NCBI RefSeq assembly: GCF_000524195.1
Contig: NW_020170405.1
Location: 283,198-347,197 of the forward strand
Direction: 5' to 3'
DNA from: Echinococcus granulosus
Lineage: Eukaryota; Platyhelminthes; Cestoda; Cyclophyllidea; Taeniidae
Length of the DNA stretch: 64,000 nucleotides
Under the pieces are notes generated by a model, which was not told where the DNA came from, did not search any database, and saw only the letters and a list, made by a program, of their open reading frames with translations. The translations under genes were made by a program, and so were the position numbers. How positions within the stretch are numbered: the first letter of the stretch is position 1; every line of letters starts with the position of its first letter. Positions 51,001 through 63,749 of the stretch are shown here, one piece after another.

Positions 51001-54000
51001 AGGGGGGTCGGGTACACCGTATCATCATAAGCGATTAAATGGGCAGTCATTTTGGAAGAATCCTTCATTACCGACTGTGAAAAGAAGAAAGAAAGTGGAC
51101 TTTTCTGCAAGAAAATGAACAATCAAGCAAAGAGCTTGTTTATTAGTTCCTTTTATGGAACTTGGACTACCATTTGACACTGTCACTTGTCATGCGTGTC
51201 ATATCTTTAAGTCGAACTTTCGAATGTCCCCTTTTTCTGTGTAAACTTCTCTATTCTTTGTAGAGATATTGTTTAAAGACTCATTTTTTCCACCGCAAAC
51301 TCATTCACAAAAATATACCCTCTAGTTGAAAATCAGTGTTTGGATTTGGCAAGTAGGAATACCACTTTCACGCAGACTACGTGATCGTACCTCCATCGCC
51401 ATCCGTGTAACTGTAAATGGATATCAATGTTGTGCGATTTGGCCACGAAATGTCCGTCAAAGTTGCGTTTTATTGCGCTGTACGTGGTTACTTTTTGCTT
51501 CACATCTCCACAATCTGTCCATTCACGTGGACTACTTGATCTATCGGCAACAAATGCCACCCTGAAAGCGTCCGCATGGTTTTCTTTAGCCATTTATGAA
51601 ACTCCATTCACACAAATCGTTTGCGTATATATGTCAACAAACTGTAAACAAAGTTTTTCCTGACTAATCACTACCATTTCTACATTTCTCAAATCATTTT
51701 TCAGCAACAGTGTTAGCCCAGATTTGGTTGACTAGTAAATGCAATCGCAAAGGACTGTCCTCAGGCCTACACGAGGAGTGTATGTACAGTAAAATAAAAA
51801 TTCGCGTTTCCCTAGTCCAACCAATTAGGCTTCCTTGAGTCCTTGCCCTGGGTTGAATTTGATTTCTACGCTATGCATTATGGTCCACGAACTTCGCCCA
51901 AAGAAATTATACTCTGAATTAGTTTCACCTTTCATGTAAGGACCTCTGGATGCATACATTTTCCAATCCTGCTCAAACTCTTCTAGCCGGCAGCATAATT
52001 TGAATATCTGACCTTGATGGATAAACTTCGGTGGGATTTTGGGCTGTTCGAGTCTTATCATTTTGGTACAACTGCAATCTCACTTTAGCCAAGCGTAAAT
52101 TGGCACCATATCCACTTTACTAGATTCCGTACTCCCTTCTCTGTAGTAGTTATGGCCTGAGTGTGTCTCTGTCACCCTATCGCAGATTCCAGTCGTCATG
52201 GCATGCCACCAAAGTGGGTGATACGGAAGTTGGCTTGATATTTCAGTCTTGGGCGTGCTCCCCTCCAATTTGCATGACCAACTAGCTGGTGACAGCACCA
52301 GTTGCTTCTGCCTGCCCGTATGTGCGTGTGTGTGTGTGTGCATAGGCGAACTTGTGTGAATCACTTCTTCAATTCTCCAACAAATATTACTACTGTGTGC
52401 ATACCTTTCCGATCCTCACACTTAGTCATTCAAAAGCCGTCAATGTGGCGGTTCTTGGTTTCTGATTAAAAGCTGTAAGTCTTGGCGTTACCGCCACCTC
52501 CAGTTGATCGACCTACCCCATGATTAGTAATAAGACCTCAGTGAATGCATGAATGAATGAATGAATGCCGAGTTTAATATGCTACTATGCTTCGGGAGTT
52601 TGGTGCGTTTGCTTTCAAATTCTAGGAAAGTATACAGGTTTTCCAATTCGTTGTACGATTGAAACTTTGGTGTGGGCACTATCCATCCAAATGGCGTCAT
52701 TGTGTGAGATACGTTCCTTGATAGTTGCTCCAAACAAAGTATGGAAAGCTGCCGATTTTTCCACTTTTTATTTTTTTGCCTACACAATTGGAGTCTCAAT
52801 TTATCTTTTTGCCTCATCTCAGTTAACAGGGCAGTAAAATACAGTCTTCAAAGCGGATGTGGTAGTCACTGAGAGCCTGCGCCGTACCTTTCAAATATCG
52901 TTTTAACGCCTTTTCAAAACCTGTATTATCAATGCTATATTATTGTTGTAATTTCACTAGACTGGCTAATCCTACCATTTTGAAAGATTTCGCCATTGCA
53001 ACGCAAAACTTTTGTGTGGAGCAGTGTTATCGCAAATAGTCTACTACAGGACGTATTTTGATGCCTTATTTGGTAGTCGGTCCCCTAAACTTAATTTAGT
53101 GTTTTCTAGCATCTCGTTTTTTTCATGAGGCTAATTCCAGCCTTGCTGTTGCTACTCCTACTGGTCCTTTGCCACCTACCATAACATCTGTAAACAAAAG
53201 ATGTTGAATTCCTTATTTATATATGGCAAAATGTTTCATATCCTAGTCTTTAGTTAATCAAGGATCGGCCTTTCATCCGTCATTATATGAAATATTGCCA
53301 GCGCTTTTAAGTGGGAATTCTCTACGAGATAGCATGGGACCCACCTGATTTGCATCAACATGATTTGTCGCCCACCTTAATGGCAATGAGACCCACCTTA
53401 CTGTCTTTGCATTTTCTCGATGTTAGATCACGGAAAAGGTGCCATTTTTGTTGCAGTCAGTGTTGTCATTCACCTTTGGTTCATTTGCATAACACATGTG
53501 GGTGCGATTATCGGTGGTGCGGGGGAAGCCACTGGAAATGCTTTGGGCTAGAAGCGATCACGCATAAAGCAAATGCACTGGCAACCGCTTCCAAACACCT
53601 ACGCGTAGACGGTCCCTCAAAGTGGTGCATGTGGATCCCTTTTCCTTTGTCCTGTGATCCACCAATCGTTATGGTCCTCAATAACGGTGAACAGTGGCTT
53701 TGATTGCAAAAGGTGCAAAGCGATCTGCCGCATCTTCTCAAGTTGGAGGTAAAAATAGTGTTTATTTCTAGTGGATCCAACACTCGAATTGTGATTCTAC
53801 TGTTTTTAGCTGTAAAGCAATCGGCTCGGAGTAGACATTACTTAGCAGCATCCGAGTTTTTACTGAAGGCGTCATAAGGTGAACGGTTCTGTTTAGAACT
53901 GCTATGAGTGTGCATGAAACCTGGTCGGTTGTTAACAGAAATGATAGAAACAGTACACTCCGATACTAATACGGTGCTTAAAGCCTCCGAAGACTGCAGA

Positions 54001-57000
54001 GACCTCATTAATAGTCCACGATTGGAATGAATGAATTGAAGATTTCATACACAAAAATCAGACTCGGAATTAGACCAACTGTGGCACTTTCTAGTCTAAC
54101 TTTCTTGGTCTCTTCACGTACTAAAGAGAAATTAAATTTCTTACCAATAAATGTCAATTGTGGTATACTTTTTGGCAGCTCCCCAACACACAAACACCAT
54201 CCCTTTAATGCTATAAAAGACGAACAAGTTTTATGTCTCATGTCCACATTATTGTGCGATTGTTGCATTGCGCTTGTGTTCGTCAAAATCCTAGATCTCC
54301 ATCCTAATTTTGGCCATAAAATCTCACATTACTTGAATTTTTAAAACTTTTTAGCACCGGAATATTCATGAACCTCCAAATGGTAGCATTTCTTAAGTTG
54401 CCTTCTGCTTCTAAGAATGTTATTGTAATTTTGTGCTGCCGGGTGTCCACAGGCGTTTATGTTTGAAGATCTATGGCGCACACTCTCTGGAGGGGTCATG
54501 CTTGCCGAAACCAAAAAATGGAACTCTCTTTGTACGATGTGCGATCGCTTCACAATTTTAAGTGCGTTTTCTGTGTATTGCATCGGTCAAAGCGCACGAG
54601 AATGGAGAAAACGCATCGTCAAATTCAAATTCGGCGTGATAATGATTCGGGCCACTTGCCACGCTTGGTACACTTCTCTTGCATCAACAAAAGACACGAC
54701 CTAAAGCGAGCCTCCCCCCTACCTCCTACATGGTGGCGTTTAACGTCGCAATACTGAATCACCACATCATATTCACTTGTGGCGTGAGTGTCATCTGCCG
54801 TGTGATTCCATAAAACAGGTCCTCCAATAGCACGACATGAATTGTCTTTTGCATTGTCTCCTTTTTTGGACTGTGTGATTCACAGATCGTGGTGCGATGG
54901 AGCTCCAACGGACTGTGCGGAAATTTTTGCGCATCCACGCTTGCATCATCTCCAGTTAGTCTGTCTCGCACCCCACAAGAAGTTACAAATATTTTATAGG
55001 GAAAAGGCGCTCGCCTCATTCATTAGAATTTTCTAGATCACGAATACTACTTTGGACTATTTGCATTGGAGTATGCATTTGACAGTTCGTTAAATGGTCC
55101 CGTTTGTTTAGTATCTAGGGTTATCTACTACGTTCCTGTTCATTGCTTACAACGAGTGGCCGCTCAAGTTAGAAGATAAGCGGTGCTTGTCATTCGAATT
55201 CGAAGTCCTCTGTAGTTGACCTACATTTTGAGAACAGTAGTTATGGCATCCACTTTTAAACCCACTCTGACCGATTTGTGACAATTTGACAAGCACACAA
55301 TTGTCATCGAGCGTTGACTTTCGACAAACCGAATCCTGTACTTATTTATTGGAGCTTGGAAGGTGTTTGCTGACTTGATCAAGAGCGTAACAATCCGATT
55401 ATGACTTCCACAAGTGTGTATGCATGTGTACTTATTCTGTTTGTTTATTCACTCCACAAATCGGATCGTTAATATGATTTGTTTAATTTACTGGAACACT
55501 TGGATTCGAATACTCTTTTAATTCGAATGTTGCGGTGAAATTTCAAAAAGTCAAGTCCACTCCTTCATTTTTTAATTGAGACTTTTGAAAATTTTGAATT
55601 AGACAGAATGTATGATGATTTTGGGGGAATAATGTGTTTGACTTCTCTTGCCTTCCAAACGAGTTTGATGTCTGGTGGTTTATTTATGCACCCAGAAGCA
55701 TTTGCTAGGATAGATCACTTGCATCCCTCCTGTTCATGCTAAGGTTCGCTTATTCCTCGAGTCTGCGGAAGCAAAAGACTTAGCTTGACTTCCACTTTTA
55801 CTCGTACAAGAGTAAGCTCGATTAGGATGGATATTTCTAGCTCATTTTACGTGAACTACGTTCTAACTGCTTCCCATTTCCCACGACTAATTTCGCGTCT
55901 CTGTCCCACAAAACGAGGTAACGCCCTTGAACTTACGAACAAGTTCTTGGCTTGCATGAACAATTGGTTTTTCCGCCGCGTTAGCTAGGAACTCTACCAA
56001 TCGGTTAGTTTTACGTATATCCCTTCTCACTTGCCCCACTTTCAAGCATTGGGGGTAAATTTGAAAGAGCAATCGTTGTACCTTATGAACTCACTACCTT
56101 TTCAATTACTCTGGCCAATTCACGAATTCGTGTTGAGTGACATTTTAGAAATCGAAATGAAGGGACGACAGCTCGAAGATGCAAACCCACATCGTGCACT
56201 GAAGCACCTCCTCTCCGTGTCTGGTAAAAACAGGCGCTTTTGCCACCTCCGCTGTCTCAATCATCGGAAATAGCCATAGGAGTGAAATATTTTCGCACCC
56301 AATGTTAACGTTGCTATTCTGCGACCAGGCTCGGTAGTGGTACACAAATGTTGATTTGTCATATTTTGGCATCCGTTCTGCGCTAGACCGTCTAGTTAGC
56401 ATTCACTGGTGCCTCCTGAATCAGCTTTGTTGTGTGTGTCATCCATCAATCCGTGAAAAACAAACCCCCCTATGGCTTACAGGCATGCGTCTCCTGATGC
56501 ATCCTGCTGCCTTATCAGTGAGTGGGACTGGTCTTTTAAAATGTAATTTCTCTACACTTTCCAACGGACTCACTGATATTTTGCCCTTTGGTGCACCCCT
56601 TTATTTGTTCCTCGCTCGCATTAACATTGATCCCAGTGAACCATTCCTGTCAACAATTCCATTGGCTAAAGTTACTACAGAAATTCGGTAAATTTCTATT
56701 CAATTAACTTTTTCAAAAACGAAATGGAACAGCTTTGTAAAGTGCTGTGATTGTTGTAATTAGTTTCTCTAGTTTGTATTCTTCTTTAATAATAAAATAA
56801 CACCCATCGATTGCCAACTGAAGTGCATTAAAACTATTTATCTTCCATTTTTTACAACATAAATGCTTCTTTTGCTATAGAAGCACTGGTGCCGATGTTG
56901 AAGTGGCACTATTTCTGACTGCCTTTAATGCCACTTTGTCTTCTTGTTTTGTATTATGCTGTAGCGTCTCGTGGCTTCCCTAAGGATGAGTAAGGGTATA

Positions 57001-59015
57001 ATTCATGGGTAGAATGCATATATTCGATATACTATAGGGCTTGGGGGCTACTAACATGGCTCGGAGGCCAGCCCATCCGACAAGAGCATAATGGCGGAGC
57101 TCCCAAGTGGCCCCTCTACCAAAACCGAGGCTTTAACAAGCAACCAATGTATTGTAAAACATTTTCTAGTGGATTCACTGTTAATGGAACTAACTGGCAA
57201 AGACAATGTGGTGTCTTCGATCACTAGTTTTGTAAACATCTTTATATTTTCGAAAATCTTCCACCTTTTTGGGTCATCAGTAAGCGGTTTTAGCAAAATG
57301 TATTTCGCCGAGTTCAAGGTTTTTAATTTTTAGTAAGAAATTTTCACCCTCCTCTTCGTATTTTCTCCTCCTCTAGATGGATATCAGTATCTCATTCCGA
57401 TAAGGTGATCACTTCTATGTGTTACTCTTTGTTATATGTTTTAATAACCTTGTGCATAATGCTATAACATGCGGAATGAGTTTTGCTGACCTACAGAATC
57501 CAAATTCTGTAGTCCATTGGATACCAACCATCTACCACTCAAAATTGTTGTGCTTCGTGCTATTTGGAGGAAAACACTAACTGGTAGTTTGCGGTGCCGC
57601 TTCTAAAATGCATAACTGTAGGCGCTTGGTTTGGCTGGGTGGTGTGGTAAATGGGTAGTTGTGTGTACTTCAAGGGTTTTGGTGTTATTTAACAAGGGAA
57701 GTACCTTTGCCTCTACTATTTTGCTAATCATAATGCCAAACTCTCGAAACGCGTTTTGTCTCATTTACATTTATGGTGAGCTTGCGTTCTCTGAACGAAT
57801 TTTAACATTTGAGAACATTATCCATTTGAATACCTATTAACATGATTATTAGATCTTACTGGTGATTTTCATGCGCAATGATGCATGTCTTAAAACAAAG
57901 AATACTCTGTTTTAGTCACTTATTTAAATACACAAAACCTTGCTTTTATTTATGACATTTGCATTTGCTGAGACAAGATGACCAGTACCTTCAAACTACT
58001 TTCATACTTCCTCGGTTGCCAGCACACTAACCCACATGCGATCTCAGACGTAATTCAGAGCAAAATACAGCTTAAAATATGATATTTAACCAAAAAAAGA
58101 AAGTGAAGCGTTCACATATTTAATCATCTGTCCTTACTGTGTTTATATAGCTCTCCTCTCATTATTATGTGGATCGGTGAAAGGAGTTTTTTCCATCTAC
58201 CTCTTGCATTGTTCGCACAGCCCAACGAAATGGTGCACTTTGACGCGATTCGGGCTCCCTTACGCTCTCGGGCGAAGTGGCGCGCCACTCGTGTCTGGAA
58301 GTCGGATGACAATGACATTCTGCAGCATGTCGTTGATCCGGCCTCTAAAATGTCTAGTGAGCAGACACTCTACAATTGCGGCGTTGGGGGTATCGGCAGC
58401 AGTGGTAGTGGTGGAGGAGGTGCCGGCAGCGGCGAATCGGGCTTCGTCTCCTGTCAGTCCTACGGTCTTCTCTGCCTACCTTTCCTCGCACCTCCCTCTC
58501 GCTGTAAATCGAAGTCCAGCGTTGATTCCGCCCCTTCCCTGAATATCAGTGGTTCCACCACGTCTGCAGCCATGAAGCAACGCCGTTGCCTCTCCTTGGA
58601 TCGTCTGGACGCCGAGATCGCATCTCAATTTAACAGTGATAGGGAGTTCCCCATTAATGAGGACTACTCCGGCTACTATCTTAGTGATGAAGATGATCTG
58701 AACATCGAATTTGACCCAGCCAAGGCTACAAATGTGGATGACTTTCTGCCCTTCCTTGCCTTTGACACCCTCAAGCGTCCAATCAAACTACTCCATAATA
58801 CAGGTGGTCTACTGCCCGACCTGGAGTTCCCAGACTCGGACATCAGTTCATGGGCACCGGGTGATGTGGATAGCCTGTCTGTGGTGAATGGACATCCAGA
58901 CAAAACCACCTGCAATGCCTCCACACAGACCTGGTTCACGGGTGTGGTCACTTCGGCCGAGTTCTACCACGGTCCTACGTGCACACACGAACAACTTCAG
59001 GCGGTGAAGGAGTGA
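48041..59015 (+). CDS. Egalitarian-like protein without exonuclease domain
   Basis: Two coding exons, 48041-49282 (414 codons) and 58221-59015, joined in phase 0 across a GTAAGC...CGCACAG intron of 8938 bp; product 678 aa. Three winged-helix-like repeats match the N-terminal half of Drosophila Egalitarian as I remember it: residues 8-80 (LFLLEILLNHQGP, KFLQSFPSLFIIVGNYVY), 134-198 (LQRLMGCLSYVSPVVR, FLRQYPEIFHV) and 252-312 (LRRILRQAGENGL, KYREFFDIL). Residues 374-440 resemble a cold-shock/OB-like domain that the intron splits: GRVFRVAKSWGIIDL, VHVFFDKS, then MVHFDAIRAP and AKWRATRVW. The tail is acidic and low-complexity, with STQTW at about 648-652 resembling a dynein light chain (LC8) TQT site. 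Fly Egalitarian links localised mRNAs to BicD-dynein through LC8. The 3'-5' exonuclease fold was not found in either exon or in the intron. Confidence 0.7.
52325..52340. repeat. (GT)n microsatellite
   Basis: Short near-perfect GT dinucleotide run inside the large intron. Confidence 0.85.
52550..52567. repeat. (GAAT)n short tandem repeat
   Basis: About four tandem GAAT tetranucleotides inside the large intron. Confidence 0.85.
56960..57156 (-). mobile_element. TRIM-like LTR copy inside the intron
   Basis: 197 bp, the reverse complement of the family LTR, starting TGTAGCGTCTCGTGG and ending near CAACCAATGTATTGTA. It carries CTACTAACATGGCTCGGAGG and CCTCTACCAAAACCGAGGC. No clear target-site duplication. 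Confidence 0.75.
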
Positions 59016-60434
59016 TGCTTGGGAGGGGATCGTCGTCCCTGGTGTATGTGTGTGTGCGTGTCCGCTGTTATACTCTGCTTTGTACAAACTCTTCATCCAA
59101 AAAAATGCACTATGCTGCTGCTGCTGCTGCTCACATCAGTCTGCTTCTTATCATGCTTATTTGTTTCTTTTCTCCCCTCCTTGTTAATCCCAAACACACA
59201 CAAGAACATGAAGCTGTAACTTAGTCGGGAATTGTGAGGAATACGAGTGATCATTTTGCACATTAAGTCTTCTACTTTATTTACCCAAGGATAGATTAAT
59301 CCACATTAATTTAAGCTGGTCACTGAGGTCGCTATAATCCACGGGTTAACCAAACTGAGATTAGTGCCACTCAGTGTTTATCATAAGTTAAAAGTGAAAT
59401 TGAAGTGTATTTGTGTGATGTTATTTGCAAATCGCCTATTCAAAATCACAAAGACCCTTGCAAAAAATAGACAAGTCGTTTGGTGTTGGCGTTTCTACCT
59501 CAACCTAACCTACACACAACGAAGGGTGGCTGGCTCATTTATTTTCAGGCAAAAAATCTCTCACCGATCACAACAGCTTGGCTGCAGCTTAACGGTAGAT
59601 TTTGTGTGTGTCTGATTAGGATAACAAAAAAGGGTCACATCAGGATTTTTGAACCAATTCCAAAGAAGTATTTTTAATGGCTTGTCCGCTGATATGGATG
59701 GGTGTGAAAGTGCGTCCTCATTCATTTTACTTTCGATTACAGTGATCTTTCGTGAGCTTAACTATTTGCGTAATCCAATGTGTACAAATCTGTCAAAGAC
59801 ATACCACTTTGATTACCAAGCAAGGCCTAAATTCCCAACTGGCTTAGGAATTTTGGAAAGCGCCAAATCAAACAATTTTGCCATGCCATCTATAGCAAGC
59901 CGCCGCTTTTGGGTGTCATTCTATCTTCTAAGTGGGTTTGTTTCGGGGATCATAAAACGCGAAATGCAATTTTTTCCTCGACAAAATAACCAACGTTTGA
60001 CTAGGCGTCAAAGGGAAGCCAGAGTTGCTACTTTGTGCCAAGCAGTGCAGTGAAAGTCAACGCGCCTCCATCCACTCCCTTTCCTCATGCGTGACCTTCG
60101 AGCTCGTATTTTTGGATTGGCCAGCGGTATTTCATTGAGTTGAAGGTTAACTTTTGCATACACTATTATTATAATCGAGATAACATAGATTAATCAAAGT
60201 AAACGGGAAACCACTTTACGCAGGTGAAAGGATTGATTATGGGTTGGTTTATCAAATTACAGGCGTTGTCCACAATCGTCCTTGTGAGAATCGCATTGCT
60301 CAAATTCACAGTTTCCCAAGGTTAACAGTTCTAATATGCCAACACTCAAATTTCTACAAAGTGTTCTTCAATGCTGATAGGAGCAGTGCATTCGAGAAGT
60401 TCAAAAAGTGTCTGCAAAAAATTCTGATGATCGC
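59016..60434. other. 3' UTR of the Egalitarian-like gene and intergenic
   Basis: Begins with the 3' UTR of the upstream gene, including a (TGC)n run at 59113-59131. No further gene recognised. Confidence 0.4.
59113..59131. repeat. (TGC)n trinucleotide repeat in the 3' UTR
   Basis: About six tandem TGC units roughly 100 bp after the stop codon of the Egalitarian-like gene. Confidence 0.85.
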
Positions 60435-60706
60435 TGTAATACGCTGGCCATTCGCTTAACACTCGGTGTTGGTAAAGGAATCACTTATGGGCTCTATGAT
60501 TATGCTTCTGTCGGGCGGCATACCCTTCGGGTCCTGCTAGTAGCCCCAAGCCCTACTGTATGCCTACTACATGTATTCCACCCGAGTATTATGGCTTCCT
60601 TCGTCTTCAGGGAAGGCTTGGGGCGCCACATCGGTGGTATCAGAAATTAAACCTGGTCTTAAATTGTACCTATCCTGATTTCTACTGCTATGTGATAAAC
60701 TTTAGT
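60435..60706 (+). mobile_element. TRIM-like LTR with adjoining internal region and primer-binding-like site
   Basis: The LTR is 60435-60630 (196 bp), starting TGTAATACGCTGG and ending GGCGCCACA. Four bases later comes TGGTATCAGA, close to the primer-binding site complementary to initiator tRNA-Met in many LTR elements. The next 60 bp (60645-60706, including ACTGCTATGTGATAAAC) are shared with the copy at the window's end, so they are element-internal, not host, sequence. No second LTR is recognisable downstream. Confidence 0.7.
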
Positions 60707-62729
60707 GGGGTGGAAGAAGTGCATGCGCTGTAGATGAGGAAAATCAGTAACGACCCCTAATAAGAGGGCCGAAAATGACTTCAACCTTTGGTACCTACCT
60801 TAGTCCCGTTAGTTAGCAAAAAAGCTATTAACAGCGGAAGCAATACTCGCCATTATTCATTTAAAAACGCTTGCTACGGAGCTGTCCAATGTGATTCTAT
60901 GCAGATATCAATTATATGAACTAGCGCTGCCTCATATACTCCTCTACCGGTTGAATAGAACCCAGGTAGATATGACTGGCATCGCCGAGGTGAGGACAGT
61001 GTGGCAAGAAGGAATCGACTTCAGTAACCTTAATCTTTTGTGTAAGTCAATTACATATAATCGTCCCGAGTGTTATGCCTTCAGGGGCGCTACACTCACA
61101 ACAATTTGATAGCACTGACTCTGCCGCCTTTAATGCCTAGTCAAGTTTGATTGCCATCGTCATTGACCGACGCGACCCTCAGGGTAGACCAAGGTCTAGC
61201 AAGACGAATGAAAATACGGCACAGTTACTCATTGACCTAAGGCACAAGTGATTAAGTACCTAATGGTACTAAGTTAATATCAAATGAGGTTTCACCTTAG
61301 ACGTTTCTGATATTCTACAGGATGAACTAAAATAGTATTGGAAGTTCTCCACCATTTCAAAAGGGTACCTACCATTTGAAAGGGGACGTGGTCTCTATCA
61401 ATTTCCGCGAATCTTCTTCATATTGACAATCCATAGACTAAGAGGCAAGAAACAGCCATTCAGGTAGACGGAGCAGAACTTTTTGAGGTCCACCAAGGAT
61501 CAAATTATCGGAATAAACAATGGTTGAATATTTTTAAATACAGGAAATTGTAGCAACATGTACTTTATGAGGGTATTCCTTCAGAGCCTTGTAAAGGCTT
61601 GTTGCTTCTTCGTTGTCAGCTTGTCAACTAACACATAACTCATTTTTTCTCTTTTGAACATTTACCAGCCTGGGCTTGAAATAGATTCAAAAAATGTTGA
61701 TACACAATCATTCTCTTTCAACTTCCACATCTCTCACTTCGTTGCTCACTTCGCCGCTGTTATCAGGTCTGCACGAATCGAAGTATGCGAAAAGAGTTCT
61801 TGATACCTCTCGTTCAATATCCTAACAGACCAAATCTTTGGAATATTTTTAAAAAGGAGTAGGTATCATTCGAGACATTCCTGTTTCCATTGTGTTTTTG
61901 CCGTAATTGACGCAGTCCTTTAATGCAGTAGCCAGAAAGTAGACTCAAATATTAACACATTATTTCCCATGGAAAAATGTTACCTAATAGGAACTAAAGC
62001 CCCCTTTTCAGTCTATATTAGTCCCTCTAGACACCTCGACTCATGCACTATGTTACCACGAGTGTCCAAGCCCTATCATAAAGCATAACTCTGACGTGTG
62101 AATTTCCGATGCGTGGTGCCACCTACAATCTAATGTGGTAATATACTTGACCAAATGAAGGGTTTAAACAAAACTGTTATGTTTATGCCTCCAGGTATTC
62201 ATTAATCCGTTAAGGCGGAACTTCATGATCTGCCTAATCATTACTACTTTGGTCGCTGGTGCAGTAAAAGCGCCTTTCGTTGCGCTAGAAATGGAATGTG
62301 TCCTCATCCAAATAATGAATGCTTAAAAGGACTATTGCAAAACCATAAAAACAGAAAATTCATTAACAAGAAACATTAACCCACCCAATTAAAAATGGAA
62401 ATGAAAAAAAATGGCTACTGTATGGAAGATATCGTCTGGAGCACAGGTGTTTAAAAACTTAAGCAAACGAAGGATTTGCAGGTCAGCAGTAGTTTTATGT
62501 CAACTTTTGCTTTGCCAACATCAGTGCATTAAAAAGCCTGAGCTTGACTTCGATGTCATGGCGTTCTTATGATTCTTTTAAATTAACATCGTTTTGCAGT
62601 GGAGTGCTTTCATGTCTTTGACTCAGGAGAGGCCTCGACTTCACTAGGATTCATCATGCACCTAATTATAGTTTGAATCCGAAGTGGTGAAGTATTTATC
62701 ACCGACTAATAAATTTGAATATATTGCAG
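60707..62729. other. Intergenic, no recognised gene
   Basis: A/T-leaning sequence with short ORFs only. I see no gene, repeat or RNA that I can support. Confidence 0.4.
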
Positions 62730-62926
62730 TGTAGCGTCCCAAGTCTCTCCCGAAACCGAAAGAAGGCATAATAATAGGTTGGAAAATGTACTGCCGACGT
62801 ACAGAAGGGTAGAGGGGCTACTGCCATGGCTCGGAGACCAGACCGCCGCGCAAGGGCGCAAATGACGGACTCTCAAGTGTCCGCGAAATCAAAACAAATA
62901 ATTAAACAAATTCTCCAAAGATTACA
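62730..62926 (-). mobile_element. TRIM-like LTR copy
   Basis: 197 bp, starting TGTAGCGTCCCAAGTCTC and ending GATTACA, with GGCTACTGCCATGGCTCGGAG and CGCGAAATCAAAACAAA blocks of the family. No obvious target-site duplication. Confidence 0.75.
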
Positions 62927-63749
62927 GAATGAATTTGACGGATCATTCGGTTGATTTACAGGGATTTATAGTGGATCACGATTAGATGCTAGCTTAAATG
63001 AGCTACCATTCTGGACGCTATAGGCATCAAAAAGTATAGTGCTAGTTACCTTGGTCCCATTAATGGCAGTTATTTACGTTAAGATAAAAGCACTATCAAG
63101 CAGCGTCACCCTACCTTGTCCGTAAGGTAATTCGGTAGAATAGGATTGCGATAATCTACACACATTTGATAACCCGCATATTCGGTAGTTATGGCGATGC
63201 AAATACAAATGCTATCGCAAAAACAAAAAAAAGAAAAAACAACGAAGCCGAAACACAACAGAGTCGGGTCACAAACGATGTTTTTCAGACATTGTGGACA
63301 CCCACTAGGTCGATCACGTACACCACTTCCCATCTTTCCACCCTTTGTGCATTTTTGCGTGCCTGTGTGCGTGCACGGCCATGAACAATAGATGACAGCA
63401 CGTGCGTGTGGAAGTTTATTGCGCTGGAGGACCATAACGAAACTTTTTTATATTTACCAAAGACTTGCACTTAGTGCAGTCATGCAGGCAGTCTTGGAGG
63501 TTCAGGGACTCAAGACGCAGTAATACGCCAAGTAGGATTGTAATTTGACTATGAGTGAATTTATCACCACCCAATTTTATACATTTGCAAATTTCTAGGA
63601 GTCTTTCTTTGAGCCATCAATTGCTAAGTTCAGTTATTTGTGCTGCGTGCTTATGAAATTCCAATTCCATAAGAAATCTCCGACTTGCAATTGCTTAGAC
63701 CCTAAGTGCTTCGGTATTTCTATAACTATGAATTTGAATAAGGTTATCT
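62927..63749. other. Intergenic, no recognised gene
   Basis: A minus-strand open stretch ends at a GTAGGG donor near 63115 (peptide ending PNYLTDK), but no family is recognised. Nothing else is supported. Confidence 0.35.

Larger units (their letters stand above)
49283..58220 (+). other. 8.9-kb intron of the Egalitarian-like gene
   Basis: Bounded by a GTAAGC donor and a pyrimidine-rich GTTCGCACAG acceptor. Inside I see an inverted TRIM-like LTR (56960-57156), a GT run near 52325-52340, a GAAT repeat at 52550-52567, and many short unrecognised ORFs on both strands (for example minus 51333-51593 and 51825-52364). I searched for exonuclease-domain signatures and found none. Confidence 0.6.

Noticed and set aside
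49283..58220. Exonuclease-domain exons of Egalitarian inside the intron
   Set aside because: I looked for DxE, HDxR/N and YAAxD-type signatures and found no convincing open stretch with splice sites; the two outer exons already join a single continuous domain.
63106..63435. Possible reverse-transcriptase remnant (CVDYRN)
   Set aside because: Only a short resemblance to a retroelement RT motif with no surrounding RT blocks.
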